Of a stretch of 23,236 nt of DNA, positions 15,319 through 22,634 are shown piece after piece. The notes below the pieces were generated by a model that saw only the letters and a program-made list of their open reading frames with translations, did no database searches and was not told the origin of the DNA. The position numbers were made by a program, and so were the translations under genes. Every line of letters begins with the position of its first letter. Position 1 is the stretch's first letter. Origin of the DNA: CAVPEW01 sp050247895 (GTDB taxonomy: Bacteria; Actinomycetota; Acidimicrobiia; Acidimicrobiales; VFJN01); contig JBFWTJ010000015.1 of the NCBI GenBank assembly GCA_050247895.1, positions 1 through 23,236 on the forward strand. The letters are read 5' to 3'.

Positions 15319-15364
15319 CATTCCGGGCCCGACCAAGTTACGTTTGACGCGTACACTGTATGCA
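15315..15364 (+). promoter_or_regulatory. Promoter with candidate TetR operator C before the TauA-like gene
   Basis: TTGACA at 15315-15320 overlaps the aldolase stop codon. TACGTT (TAnnnT) follows after 18 nt at 15339-15344, which would place the transcript start near 15351. Candidate operator CGCGTAC-ACT-GTATGCA occupies 15348-15364, over that start. It differs from operator A by few bases when A is read on the other strand. An in-frame ATG at 15364 lies at the operator edge and is not the translation start. Confidence 0.68.
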
Positions 15365-15385
15365 TGAACCCGGGATCGCCATGCC

Positions 15386-15402
15386 TGCATTCCGGGAATG
15401 CA
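15386..15402. repeat. Perfect 17-bp palindrome TGCATTCC-G-GGAATGCA in the 5' leader
   Basis: Eight-base arms surround a single central G. The repeat ends 4 nt before the GGGGGAGG ribosome-binding site (15407-15414) of the substrate-binding protein gene. It does not match the TetR palindrome. It may be a second operator or an RNA hairpin close to the ribosome-binding site. Confidence 0.6.
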
Positions 15403-15420
15403 TTTCGGGGGAGGCCACAA

Positions 15421-16500
15421 ATGGGGGGAAAGCAATTTCGCACCCGCGGAGCCGTTCACGTCTCGAGGCTCGTCGCGGTCGTCGTCGCTGCGGCCATGCT
15501 CGCGGCGGCCTGCGGGGACGACTCGGACTCCGACGACGCGGCCGGGTCGACCTCCACCTCGGAGTCGCAGGGCTCGACGACCGAAGCTGAGCAGCCACCC
15601 GAGCCGGTCGAGATCACCATCGGGTGGAACGGCGTCACGACCAACTCGATCATGCCGGTGCTGGCCCAGGAGGCCGGCCTCTTCCCCGACCACTTCGACG
15701 TGAAGATCGAGGTCGTGGCGTCGACCGATCTCGCCCGCCTGCTCAGCACGGGTCAGCTCGACGTCGTGTACTTCAGCGCCCCCAACCTCGAGCTGGCCGC
15801 CGCCGCCGGCGCACCCGTCGCCTGGCTGGCCGGTGTCCAGCCCTTCCCCGACGTGGTCCTGATCGGCCACGAGGAGATCGAGACGATGGAGGACTTCCGC
15901 GGCAAGCCCATCGCCGTCTCTGCCCCCGGCACCTTCGGCGCCCTGATGACGACGTGGGCCCTCAACGAAGCGGGGCTCTCCAACGACGACGTCACGATCG
16001 TCCCCCTCGGGACCGCCGGCGCGATCCTGGCCTCGTTCACCTCGGGCCAGGTCAAGGGGTGGGCGACGAACAGCCCCACGCTCCAGGCCGCGCTCGCCGC
16101 CGTGCCGGGCTCACATGAGCTGTTCGACCACTACGAGGAGGAGGTCGACTGGATCGGCAACGGCATCGGCGCCAACACCGAGTGGGTCGCCGACCATCCG
16201 GAGGCCACCGTCGAGCTGCTCGAAGCGCTCCAGGCCGCCCAGGAGCTCTTCTTCTCCGACCCTGAGATGACCAAGTCGGTCATCCAGAAGTCGATCCCCA
16301 ACATCACGCCGGCCGATGTGGAGACCAGCTACGAGTGGGTCAGCGGCCGGATGGCCAAGACGCTCACCGCGATCGAGGCCGGCACGGTCCGCAACGAGAT
16401 CGACTTCCTCATCGAGAACGGGTTCCCCCAGATGCAGCAGCTCACGCCCGACGACCTGGTCCTGCCCGACTACCTGCAAGAGGCACTCGGCGAAGGATGA
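15421..16500 (+). CDS. ABC importer substrate-binding lipoprotein, TauA/SsuA/NMT1-like
   Basis: A 359-residue lipoprotein from the ATG at 15421, chosen for GGGGGAGG 6 nt upstream. An in-frame ATG at 15364 lies within the operator and adds no signal-peptide character. The N-terminus is basic, then hydrophobic, with lipobox LAAAC at Cys31 and an acidic Ser/Thr linker. The mature part matches NMT1/TauA-like proteins: ITIGWNGVTTNSIMPVLAQE with AGLFPDHF, DLARLLSTGQLDVVYFS, DFRGKPIAVSAPGTFGALM and KGWATNSPTL. It delivers its ligand to the permease at 16497. Known relatives bind sulfonates, nitrate, pyrimidine precursors or aromatic acids, so the ligand is open. The gene overlaps the permease by 4 nt (ATGA). 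Confidence 0.92.
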   Translation: MGGKQFRTRGAVHVSRLVAVVVAAAMLAAACGDDSDSDDAAGSTSTSESQGSTTEAEQPPEPVEITIGWNGVTTNSIMPVLAQEAGLFPDHFDVKIEVVASTDLARLLSTGQLDVVYFSAPNLELAAAAGAPVAWLAGVQPFPDVVLIGHEEIETMEDFRGKPIAVSAPGTFGALMTTWALNEAGLSNDDVTIVPLGTAGAILASFTSGQVKGWATNSPTLQAALAAVPGSHELFDHYEEEVDWIGNGIGANTEWVADHPEATVELLEALQAAQELFFSDPEMTKSVIQKSIPNITPADVETSYEWVSGRMAKTLTAIEAGTVRNEIDFLIENGFPQMQQLTPDDLVLPDYLQEALGEG

Positions 16501-17279
16501 CCCGCCGGGTCGCCGACCGGAGGGACCTCTCGTCCCGGGAACGCCTCGCGTGGAGCACGTTCGGGATCGCGGTCGTCCTGGTCGTGTGGGAGCTGGCCGA
16601 GCGCCTCGGCTGGGTCGAGACCCTGGTGGCCAGCTCACCGTCGAAGATCGTCGAGTCCCTCATCGACATGTACGACCGGGGCGTCCTGGTCCCCGCGATC
16701 AGGTCGTCGGCGAAGCTCTTCGGTCTCGGCTTCGGCATCGCGCTCCTCATCGGGATCACCGTCGGTGCCCTCATGGGCTGGTACCGACGCTTCAACGCCG
16801 TCATCGACCCCTGGATCTCGCTCGTCTACGCCAGTCCCCGGATCGCCTTCGTCCCCCTCGTGCTCGTCTGGGCGGGCATCGGCCTCAAGGCCCAGGTGGT
16901 GCTCGTCGTCCTCATCGCCGTCTTCCCGATGATCATCAACACGGCAGCCGGCATCGGCGCCGTCGACCGTGACCACCTGCGAGTGGCCCGCAGCTTCCTC
17001 GCGACCAACGTCGACGTGCTGCGCACGATCGCCCTACCCGGCGCCCTGCCCACGATCATCGCGGGGGTCCGACAGGGGATGATCCAAGCCCTGCTCGGCA
17101 CGGTGGCCGCCGAGTACTTCATCGGCAACACCGGCGTCGGCGGGCTCATCTTCACCGCCGGCCTCACGCTCCAGACCGGCCAGGCGTTCGCCGGCGCCCT
17201 CGTGTTCGCCGGCGCCGCCCTCGGCCTCACCATGCTGCTGCGCAACGTCGAGCGCCGCTTCGACCGGTGGCGACCGTGA
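16497..17279 (+). CDS. ABC importer permease, TauC/SsuC type
   Basis: A 260-residue inner-membrane permease starting at the ATG of an ATGA overlap with the binding-protein gene. It has about six hydrophobic segments. The first (WSTFGIAVVLVVWELAERLG) and the VASSPSKIVESL segment are typical of the TauC/SsuC group. The coupling loop HLRVARSFLATNVDVLRTIA with LPGALP is the EAA-type motif, and AEYFIGNTGVGGLI is the usual signature of these permeases near the C-terminus. It forms the channel as a homodimer in known relatives. The stop overlaps the start region of the ATPase gene, so translation is coupled. Confidence 0.94.
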   Translation: MTRRVADRRDLSSRERLAWSTFGIAVVLVVWELAERLGWVETLVASSPSKIVESLIDMYDRGVLVPAIRSSAKLFGLGFGIALLIGITVGALMGWYRRFNAVIDPWISLVYASPRIAFVPLVLVWAGIGLKAQVVLVVLIAVFPMIINTAAGIGAVDRDHLRVARSFLATNVDVLRTIALPGALPTIIAGVRQGMIQALLGTVAAEYFIGNTGVGGLIFTAGLTLQTGQAFAGALVFAGAALGLTMLLRNVERRFDRWRP

Positions 17280-18064
17280 CCGCCTCCGAGGCGCTGCTCA
17301 CCGTCGAGCGACTCGACAAGACCTTCGTCCGCCGCGGGCGGGGCGGGACCGACGAGCTGAAGGTCCTCGACGGCATCGACGTCACCGCCGGGAGGCGCGA
17401 GTTCGTGACGATCATCGGGCCGTCGGGGTGCGGGAAGAGCACCCTGCTCAACTGCATCGCCGGTCTCACCACCTTCGACGCAGGCTCGATCGTCCTCGAC
17501 GGCAGGTCCATCTCGGGGCCCGGCGACGACAGGTCCGTCGTCTTCCAGCACGCCTCGCTCCTCCCCTGGTACTCGGTCGAGAAGAACGTCGCCTACGGCC
17601 TGCGCCTGCGGCGGGACGTCCCCCGAGGCGAGATCCGCGATCGCGTTGCGGCGGCGATCCACCTCGTCGGCCTCGACGGGTTCGAGCACCACTTCCCCCA
17701 CGAGATCTCGGGCGGCATGCAGCAGAGGGTGAACCTGGCCCGCGCGCTGGCCGTCGACGCCAAGCTCGTCCTCATGGACGAGCCGTTCGGGGCACTGGAC
17801 GCGCTGACGAAGGAAGCGCTCCAGGACGAGCTGTCCGGGATGATCGATCGGTACGACCGGGCGACGATCTTCATCACCCACGACATCCGCGAGGCGGTGT
17901 TCCTCGGGGACAAGGTCATCGTCATGTCGGCCCGACCCGGCCGAATCGTCAAGGAGATCGAGGTCTCCTTCCCCCGCCCTCGATCCCGGGACCTGACGCT
18001 CACGCCCGAGTTCGAGGGCGTCGTCGCCGACCTGCGCCAACTCCTGAACGCGCAGGTGGCCTGA
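17276..18064 (+). CDS. ABC importer ATP-binding protein, TauB/SsuB type
   Basis: The GTG at 17276 overlaps the permease TGA by 4 nt and gives 262 residues (VTASEALLTVERL). An in-frame GTG at 17267 would add three residues and cannot be excluded. Motifs are Walker A GPSGCGKS (about 45-52), Q-loop FQHASLLPW, signature ISGGMQQRVNLARAL, Walker B LVLMDEPFGALDALT and H-loop THDIREAV. The H-loop sequence and PFGALD are typical of the nitrate/sulfonate/taurine subfamily. The end, RLIVMSARPGRI-like (VIVMSARPGRIVKEI), also fits. It completes a full three-gene importer. The FAH-family gene starts 19 nt after the stop. Confidence 0.95.
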   Translation: MTASEALLTVERLDKTFVRRGRGGTDELKVLDGIDVTAGRREFVTIIGPSGCGKSTLLNCIAGLTTFDAGSIVLDGRSISGPGDDRSVVFQHASLLPWYSVEKNVAYGLRLRRDVPRGEIRDRVAAAIHLVGLDGFEHHFPHEISGGMQQRVNLARALAVDAKLVLMDEPFGALDALTKEALQDELSGMIDRYDRATIFITHDIREAVFLGDKVIVMSARPGRIVKEIEVSFPRPRSRDLTLTPEFEGVVADLRQLLNAQVA

Positions 18065-18083
18065 TCGTTGTGAGGAGCCAAGC

Positions 18084-19127
18084 ATGAAGTTCGCCCGCTT
18101 CGACGGTCGCAGGACCGGGCTGGTGGTCCGTACCACCGAGGGTGACCAGGTCGTCGACGTCGCCGCCAGCGCAGCAGAGCTCGGCAGCCGGACCACCGAG
18201 GTCGTCGAGGCGATCGGCTCCGACGGCCGCGGCTCCTGGGTACCGCTGATCGAGCGCTGGGATGACCTCCGGGCCTCGTTCGCCGCGCTGGCCGAGCGGG
18301 GCGCCGCGAGCGACCCGCGCATCGTGCGGGTCGTCCTCGACGAGGTCCAGCTCGAGGCACCCATGCCTTGTGAACGACCCCGGATCTTCGCCCCAGCCGG
18401 AAACTTCGCCACCCACATCGCCATGGCGAACACCGCGGCCGGCGAGGAGCTCAAGGGAGCCAACGTCACCTACGGCCCCACCTACGAGGAGAACGTCGAG
18501 ATCCGCCGGGCCGAGGGTCCGGCCGGGTTCTGGATCGAACCGGACACGGTCGTCGGGCCGGAGGCGGTGATCGCCCCACCGCGGGGTACCGAGACCTTCG
18601 ACTACGAGGTCGAGGGCGCCGTCATCCTGCGGAAGGGCGGCCGCTACCTGGAGCCAGGTGACCTCGAGATCTGGGGCCAGGCCGTGTGGAACGACCTCAG
18701 CCTGCGCGACTGGGCCCTGGAGCTCGACGTCTTCGACCGCGGCGTCCTCAACTGGGCCTTCCAGAAGAACTTCGAGAGCGGGAACGCGTTCGGCCCCTGG
18801 GTCTGCGTCGACGAGGGCCCCGACCCCTACCGCGTCCGGCTCATCACTCGGGTCAACGGGGAGATCCGCCAGGACGCCCGCACCGACGACGCCATCTTCG
18901 ACTACGACGCCAACGCCCGCTACATCTCACGGTTCCTCACCCTGAAGCCGGGTGACATCCTCACCTCCGGCACGATCCACGGAACGGCGATCGAGGCCGG
19001 CCGCGCGGGGCCGTTCCTGCGACCGGGCGACGTGGTCGAGGTCGAGGTCGAGGGAGTCGGCGTCCTGCGCAACCACGTCGGCGCGTGGGAGCAGGCCCGA
19101 CAGAGCGCGGGCGCCGGCAGCCACTGA
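18084..19127 (+). CDS. Fumarylacetoacetate-hydrolase-family enzyme
   Basis: A 347-residue protein from the ATG at 18084, with GGAG about 7 nt upstream. The N-terminal third (MKFARFDGRRTGLV) is the usual small domain. The catalytic FAH fold shows ERPRIFAPAGNFATHIA, FDYEVEGAVILRKGG with the metal-binding acidic residues, WNDLSLRDW with the conserved Asp, and FQKNFESGNAFGPWV with the conserved Lys. The end SGTIHGT resembles the oxyanion loop TGTPAG of relatives. Members hydrolyse C-C bonds of beta-diketo acids, hydrate or isomerise meta-cleavage products, or decarboxylate oxo acids. It is longer than the common 280-residue members. The context suggests a late step in catabolism of the compound imported by the TauABC-like system. 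Confidence 0.9.
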   Translation: MKFARFDGRRTGLVVRTTEGDQVVDVAASAAELGSRTTEVVEAIGSDGRGSWVPLIERWDDLRASFAALAERGAASDPRIVRVVLDEVQLEAPMPCERPRIFAPAGNFATHIAMANTAAGEELKGANVTYGPTYEENVEIRRAEGPAGFWIEPDTVVGPEAVIAPPRGTETFDYEVEGAVILRKGGRYLEPGDLEIWGQAVWNDLSLRDWALELDVFDRGVLNWAFQKNFESGNAFGPWVCVDEGPDPYRVRLITRVNGEIRQDARTDDAIFDYDANARYISRFLTLKPGDILTSGTIHGTAIEAGRAGPFLRPGDVVEVEVEGVGVLRNHVGAWEQARQSAGAGSH

Positions 19128-19131
19128 GGCG

Positions 19132-20817
19132 GTGCGCGTCGACGAAGCGCTCGGCGAGGAGCTACGGCGCCTCGGCACCCAGGTGATCTTCAGCGTCCCG
19201 GCCAGCGAGACGATGCGGATCATCGCTGCCGCGACGGCGCGGGGCATCGAGCACCTCAGCGCGCGCCACGAGCAGGCCGCGGTGGGGATGGCCGACGGGT
19301 ACCACCGGATGTCGGGCCGGGTCGGTGTCGTGCTGCTCGGCCGTGGCGCCGGGCTGACCAACGGGGTCAACGCCCTGGTCACGGCACGCAAGGCGGACAG
19401 CGGTGTCCTGGTGATCGCCGGTGAGCTCGACGGTCGGCTCGCCGCCGATCCTGTGGCGGCCTCACGCCACGTCATGGCGGTGAAGACGATCGACCAGACC
19501 GGCTTCCTGAAGTCGATCGGCGTGGACGCCGTGACCCTGTCCGACCCGACGACCGCGGTCGAGGAACTGGGCGCAGCGATGGCCCGGGCCACGGGCGGGC
19601 GCACCGTCGCGGTGCTGCTGCGCGCCGACGTCGCGGCGGCCGACGCGAGTGACGCCGTCCCGTCGGCGGACCCGGCTTCGATGGCTCTCCCCGGGCCGAA
19701 CCCCCAGGCCGCGGATCCCGCGCAAGTGGCGCTGATCGTGGACCACCTCGCCGAGGGTGGGGCCGCGCGTCCCGTCGTGCTGGCCGGCCGTGGTGCGGTG
19801 GTCTCCGGAGCGGAACCGTCCCTGACCCGGTTGGCCGACCGCATCGGCGCGCTGCTGGGTTCGACGTTGCTGGCCCGCCCGCTGTTCACCGACGATCCGT
19901 ACGCGATCGGCGTCGTGGGCACCATGGCGACGCCTGCCACCGCCCAGCTCGTGGCCGACAGCGACCTCGTCATCGCCTTCGGCGCCTCCCTGAACCTCTA
20001 CACGACCTTCGGTGGCGACCTCGTGCGCAGGGCGCGGATCGTGCAGGTCGACAGTGATCCGACGGCCATCGGCGCCCACGTCGAGGTCGACCTCGGCCTG
20101 GTGGGCGATGCCCGTCTCGTTGCCGATCAGATCCTCGCCGGCCTCGACGGGCGCGGTGTCCGCCTGGACGGCTACCGCAGGGCCGTCTTCGCCGACGCCG
20201 TCGCCACGGCACGCTCGCCCGAGCCGATGCGGGACGAGGGCCGTGACGGCGCCCTCGACCCGCGCCTCCTCTGCCGCCAGCTCGACGAGTTGCTGCCTCG
20301 CGACCGGACGGTGGTGGTCGACAACGGCGCCCACATGTCGTTCACGACCAGGTACCTGCGTGTCGCCGAACCCGGGGCCCTCCTGATGACCTCCTCGTAC
20401 GGTTCCGTGGGCGCGGCGCAGGGCGTCGCGCTCGGTGCAGCGGCGGCGCGCCGTGACCGCCCGACGGTGCTGGCGATTGGTGACGGCGGCTTCATGATGA
20501 CCCTCGCCGACCTGGACACGGCCGTCCGCCACCGGCTCCCCATCGTGTACGTCGTCATGGACGACGGGGCCTTCGCGGCCGAGGTGCACCACCTCCGAGC
20601 AGCCGGCCTTCCCGACGACCTGGCCCGCTACGCCAACCCATCCCTGGCCGACGTGGCGCGAGCGATCGGTGCCCGCAGCCTGACCGTGCGCTCGTGGGCG
20701 GACCTCGCCGCCGTACCCGAGCTCGTCGAAGCTCTCGAAGGGCCGGTGGTCATCGACTGCCACACCTCCCTCGACGTGCGAGGCGGCCACGTCGACCTGA
20801 TCATGCGCGCCCGCTGA
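19132..20817 (+). CDS. Thiamine-diphosphate-dependent decarboxylase/synthase-like enzyme
   Basis: A 561-residue protein from the GTG at 19132, just after the FAH gene stop. Residues upstream in the same frame shadow the FAH gene. All three ThDP domains are present: the pyrimidine-binding N-domain with LSARHEQAAVGMADGY and catalytic Glu47, a central nucleotide-fold domain (about 190-340, DSDLVIAFGASLNLYT, RIVQVDSDP), and the pyrophosphate-binding C-domain with GDG at 450-452. The second metal-binding position of the GDG-X-NN motif is Asp-Asp (477-478) instead of Asn. SSYGSVGAAQGVALG is typical. Relatives include acetolactate synthase, benzoylformate decarboxylase and oxalyl-CoA decarboxylase; the reaction is not determined. 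Likely an oxo-acid decarboxylase or carboligase for the pathway. Confidence 0.9.
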   Translation: MRVDEALGEELRRLGTQVIFSVPASETMRIIAAATARGIEHLSARHEQAAVGMADGYHRMSGRVGVVLLGRGAGLTNGVNALVTARKADSGVLVIAGELDGRLAADPVAASRHVMAVKTIDQTGFLKSIGVDAVTLSDPTTAVEELGAAMARATGGRTVAVLLRADVAAADASDAVPSADPASMALPGPNPQAADPAQVALIVDHLAEGGAARPVVLAGRGAVVSGAEPSLTRLADRIGALLGSTLLARPLFTDDPYAIGVVGTMATPATAQLVADSDLVIAFGASLNLYTTFGGDLVRRARIVQVDSDPTAIGAHVEVDLGLVGDARLVADQILAGLDGRGVRLDGYRRAVFADAVATARSPEPMRDEGRDGALDPRLLCRQLDELLPRDRTVVVDNGAHMSFTTRYLRVAEPGALLMTSSYGSVGAAQGVALGAAAARRDRPTVLAIGDGGFMMTLADLDTAVRHRLPIVYVVMDDGAFAAEVHHLRAAGLPDDLARYANPSLADVARAIGARSLTVRSWADLAAVPELVEALEGPVVIDCHTSLDVRGGHVDLIMRAR

Positions 20818-20830
20818 CCGCGGCCGGGGC

Positions 20831-20861
20831 CAGGTCGGGCAATGATGTCGTGCCCGACCTG
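20831..20861. terminator. Perfect 11-bp hairpin between the ThDP enzyme gene and fetA
   Basis: CAGGTCGGGCA (20831-20841), a 9-base loop (20842-20850) and TGCCCGACCTG (20851-20861) form a perfect stem. It lies 13 nt after the ThDP enzyme stop and 20 nt before the fetA start. No T-run follows, so it is not a textbook Rho-independent terminator, but U-less hairpins are accepted as terminators in some actinobacteria. An operator for the fetAB genes is the alternative. Confidence 0.6.
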
Positions 20862-20881
20862 CCGACACCGGAGACGACCTC

Positions 20882-21544
20882 GTGGGTGCTCTGTTCGAGC
20901 TGGATCACGTGTCGCTGGTCCGTGGTGGCACGACGGTCCTCGACGACGTGACGGTCGCCATCCCCGACGACGGCGTCACCGCGCTGGTGGGTGCGTCGGG
21001 TTCGGGGAAGTCCACGTTGCTGCGGTGCTGCAACCTGCTCGAGGTGCCCACGCGTGGCCGGATCGCCTACCGGGGCACCGACCTGGCCCGGGTCGACCCG
21101 TTGCGCCACCGGCGGGAGGTGGCGATGGTGTTCCAGGCCCCGACCGTGTTCCCCGGCACGGCGCTCGACAACCTGCGGGCGGCCCGTCCCGACCTGGACG
21201 TGGCCGGTGCCCGGGAGCTCCTCGCACGGGTCGGGCTGGACCCCGACCTGGCCGACCGCACGGCCGACACGCTGTCGGGCGGCGAGGCCCAGCGCCTGTG
21301 CCTGGCCCGGGCCCTGGCCACCGAGCCGGCCGTGCTGCTGGCCGACGAGGCGACCTCCGCCCTCGACGAGGAGGCGGCCACCGTGCTGGAGGACCTGGCC
21401 CGAGCCCTGGCCGACGAGGGGACGCCGGTGGTCTGGGTGACCCACGACCGCGACCAGGTCCGGCGGCTGGCCGACCACGTCGTGGCGCTGGACCACGGGC
21501 GGATCGTGCCGCCCGATCTCGAGATCGAACCCGGGAGGACGTGA
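20882..21544 (+). CDS. fetA: ABC ATP-binding protein of a FetA/YbbL-type metal exporter
   Basis: A 220-residue ATPase starting at a GTG. Walker A GASGSGKS is at 37-44, the Q-loop reads MVFQAPTVFPG, the signature LSGGEAQRLCLARAL is at 131-145, Walker B VLLADEATSALD is at 151-162 and the H-loop His is in WVTHDRDQV. The short length, the GEAQR signature and the immediately following UPF0014 permease identify the FetAB (YbbLM) pair, which in E. coli exports iron and supports oxidative-stress resistance. The stop overlaps the fetB ATG by 1 nt (TGATG). The gene has no obvious link to the catabolic cluster upstream and follows a hairpin. Confidence 0.88.
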   Translation: MGALFELDHVSLVRGGTTVLDDVTVAIPDDGVTALVGASGSGKSTLLRCCNLLEVPTRGRIAYRGTDLARVDPLRHRREVAMVFQAPTVFPGTALDNLRAARPDLDVAGARELLARVGLDPDLADRTADTLSGGEAQRLCLARALATEPAVLLADEATSALDEEAATVLEDLARALADEGTPVVWVTHDRDQVRRLADHVVALDHGRIVPPDLEIEPGRT

Positions 21545-22320
21545 TGGACACCGCCGCCGTCGGCTGGGTCGGCCTGGCCGCCTCGCTGCTGTTCGTGGCC
21601 ATCGCGCTCGTGCTGTGCGAGCACCAGCGCCTCGGCCTGTCGCGACCGATCGTGGTCGCCGTCGGGCGGTCATTGGCCCAGATGGCGGTGGTGGGCGCGG
21701 CGCTGGTCCCGATCGTCGATCCGGACACGCCGCTGGCGTGGTCGTGGCTGTGGGTGGCCGGCATCGTGGTCTTCGCCGCGGTGACCGTGACCCGGAGGGC
21801 CCCTGCCGTGCCGGGACTGTGGCGGGTGGCACTGGCGGCCAACGTGGCGGTGGCGTCGGTGGGCCTGGCCATCGTGTTCGGCTTCGGGATCTTCGAGCTC
21901 GACGGCCGGTCGCTGGTGCCCGTGGCCGGGATGATCATCGGCAACTCGATGAAGTCCGGGGTCGTGGCCGCGGCCCGGGTGGCCGAGATCGCCGCCGACC
22001 ACCGGCGGGAGATCGAGGCCGGCCTGGCCCTGGGCATGACGGTCCCCCGGGCGTCCCGGCGGCTGGTGCGCGCCGCGCTGCGCACGGCGATCTCCCCCCA
22101 GGTCGAGCAGACCGCGGCGCTGGGCATCGTGTTCCTGCCCGGGGCCATGACCGGCCTGATCCTGGCCGGGGTGGACCCGGCCGACGCGGTGCGGGCCCAG
22201 CTGGCGCTGATGTACGTGATCCTGGCCGGCGTGGTGATCGGCGCCGTCGTGACCGGCCTGGGCACGCTGCGCCGCCTGACCACCCCCCACCACGGCATCC
22301 GCGAGCTCGCCCGGACCTAG
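21544..22320 (+). CDS. fetB: FetB/YbbM-type (UPF0014) metal exporter permease
   Basis: A 258-residue membrane protein from the ATG at 21544; GGGAGG about 6 nt upstream serves as ribosome-binding site. Seven or so hydrophobic stretches are visible. The UPF0014 hallmarks are present: GMIIGNSMKSG, REIEAGLALGMTVPRA, RRLVRAALRTAISP, LGIVFLPGAMTGLILAG, and a VRAQLALMYVIL helix. In E. coli the pair FetA/FetB exports iron; metal specificity here is inferred. Its 3' end overlaps the remains of a minus-strand toxin gene. Confidence 0.9.
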   Translation: MDTAAVGWVGLAASLLFVAIALVLCEHQRLGLSRPIVVAVGRSLAQMAVVGAALVPIVDPDTPLAWSWLWVAGIVVFAAVTVTRRAPAVPGLWRVALAANVAVASVGLAIVFGFGIFELDGRSLVPVAGMIIGNSMKSGVVAAARVAEIAADHRREIEAGLALGMTVPRASRRLVRAALRTAISPQVEQTAALGIVFLPGAMTGLILAGVDPADAVRAQLALMYVILAGVVIGAVVTGLGTLRRLTTPHHGIRELART

Positions 22321-22634
22321 CCCGAGGTGGTCAAGGATGCGAGGGTCGGTGAGGTCGAGCACGTCGAGGTCGACCGACACACGCCCCACCCGGCGACGCA
22401 GCTCGAACGGGTCGATGCCGTCTCGACGAAGTGGCGGAAGAGCTCCGCCCAGGCCGCCTGCTCCTGGTTGGAGGCGTACCAGACCCCGGGCTCACCCTCA
22501 CGGTGATAGCGCCCCGGTCCTCGCGCAGGATCGGCACAGGACGTGAGCGGATGGCGGGTCGGCCCTTGGTGCCACCAGTGACCGGCGACGTGTCGGCGTG
22601 GCGCGGCGGCGACATCGTCGTCGTCGGGGCTCAC
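22320..22634 (-). pseudogene. RES-domain toxin remnant, frameshifted and lacking its 3' end
   Basis: A GTG at 22634 overlaps the antitoxin stop by 4 nt and begins VSPDDDDVAAAP. Residues 20-72 are a clear RES domain (GHWWHQGPTRHPL, GPGRYHREGEPGVWYAS, AAWAELFRHFVE), with the conserved Arg42 and Glu64. At about 22420-22424 the frame must change: the continuation (GIDPFELRRRVGRVSV, LDLTDPRILDHLG) is in another frame. A missing G that would turn GAGAC into GAGGAC explains this. After LDHLG the sequence runs into the antisense of fetB, so the C-terminal third with the conserved Ser of the RES fold is absent. In its present frame translation stops at 22317. The toxin is expected to be inactive. RES toxins of this class (MbcT/ParT type) degrade NAD or modify it. 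Confidence 0.85.

Noticed and set aside
15364..15420. ATG at 15364 as start of the TauA-like protein
   Set aside because: It lies at the edge of the operator palindrome and has no ribosome-binding site. The ATG at 15421 has a strong one and gives a normal lipoprotein signal.
16826..18469. A 547-residue minus-strand frame over the TauB-like gene and its neighbours
   Set aside because: It is antisense to the Walker A, signature and Walker B motifs of a clear ATPase gene.
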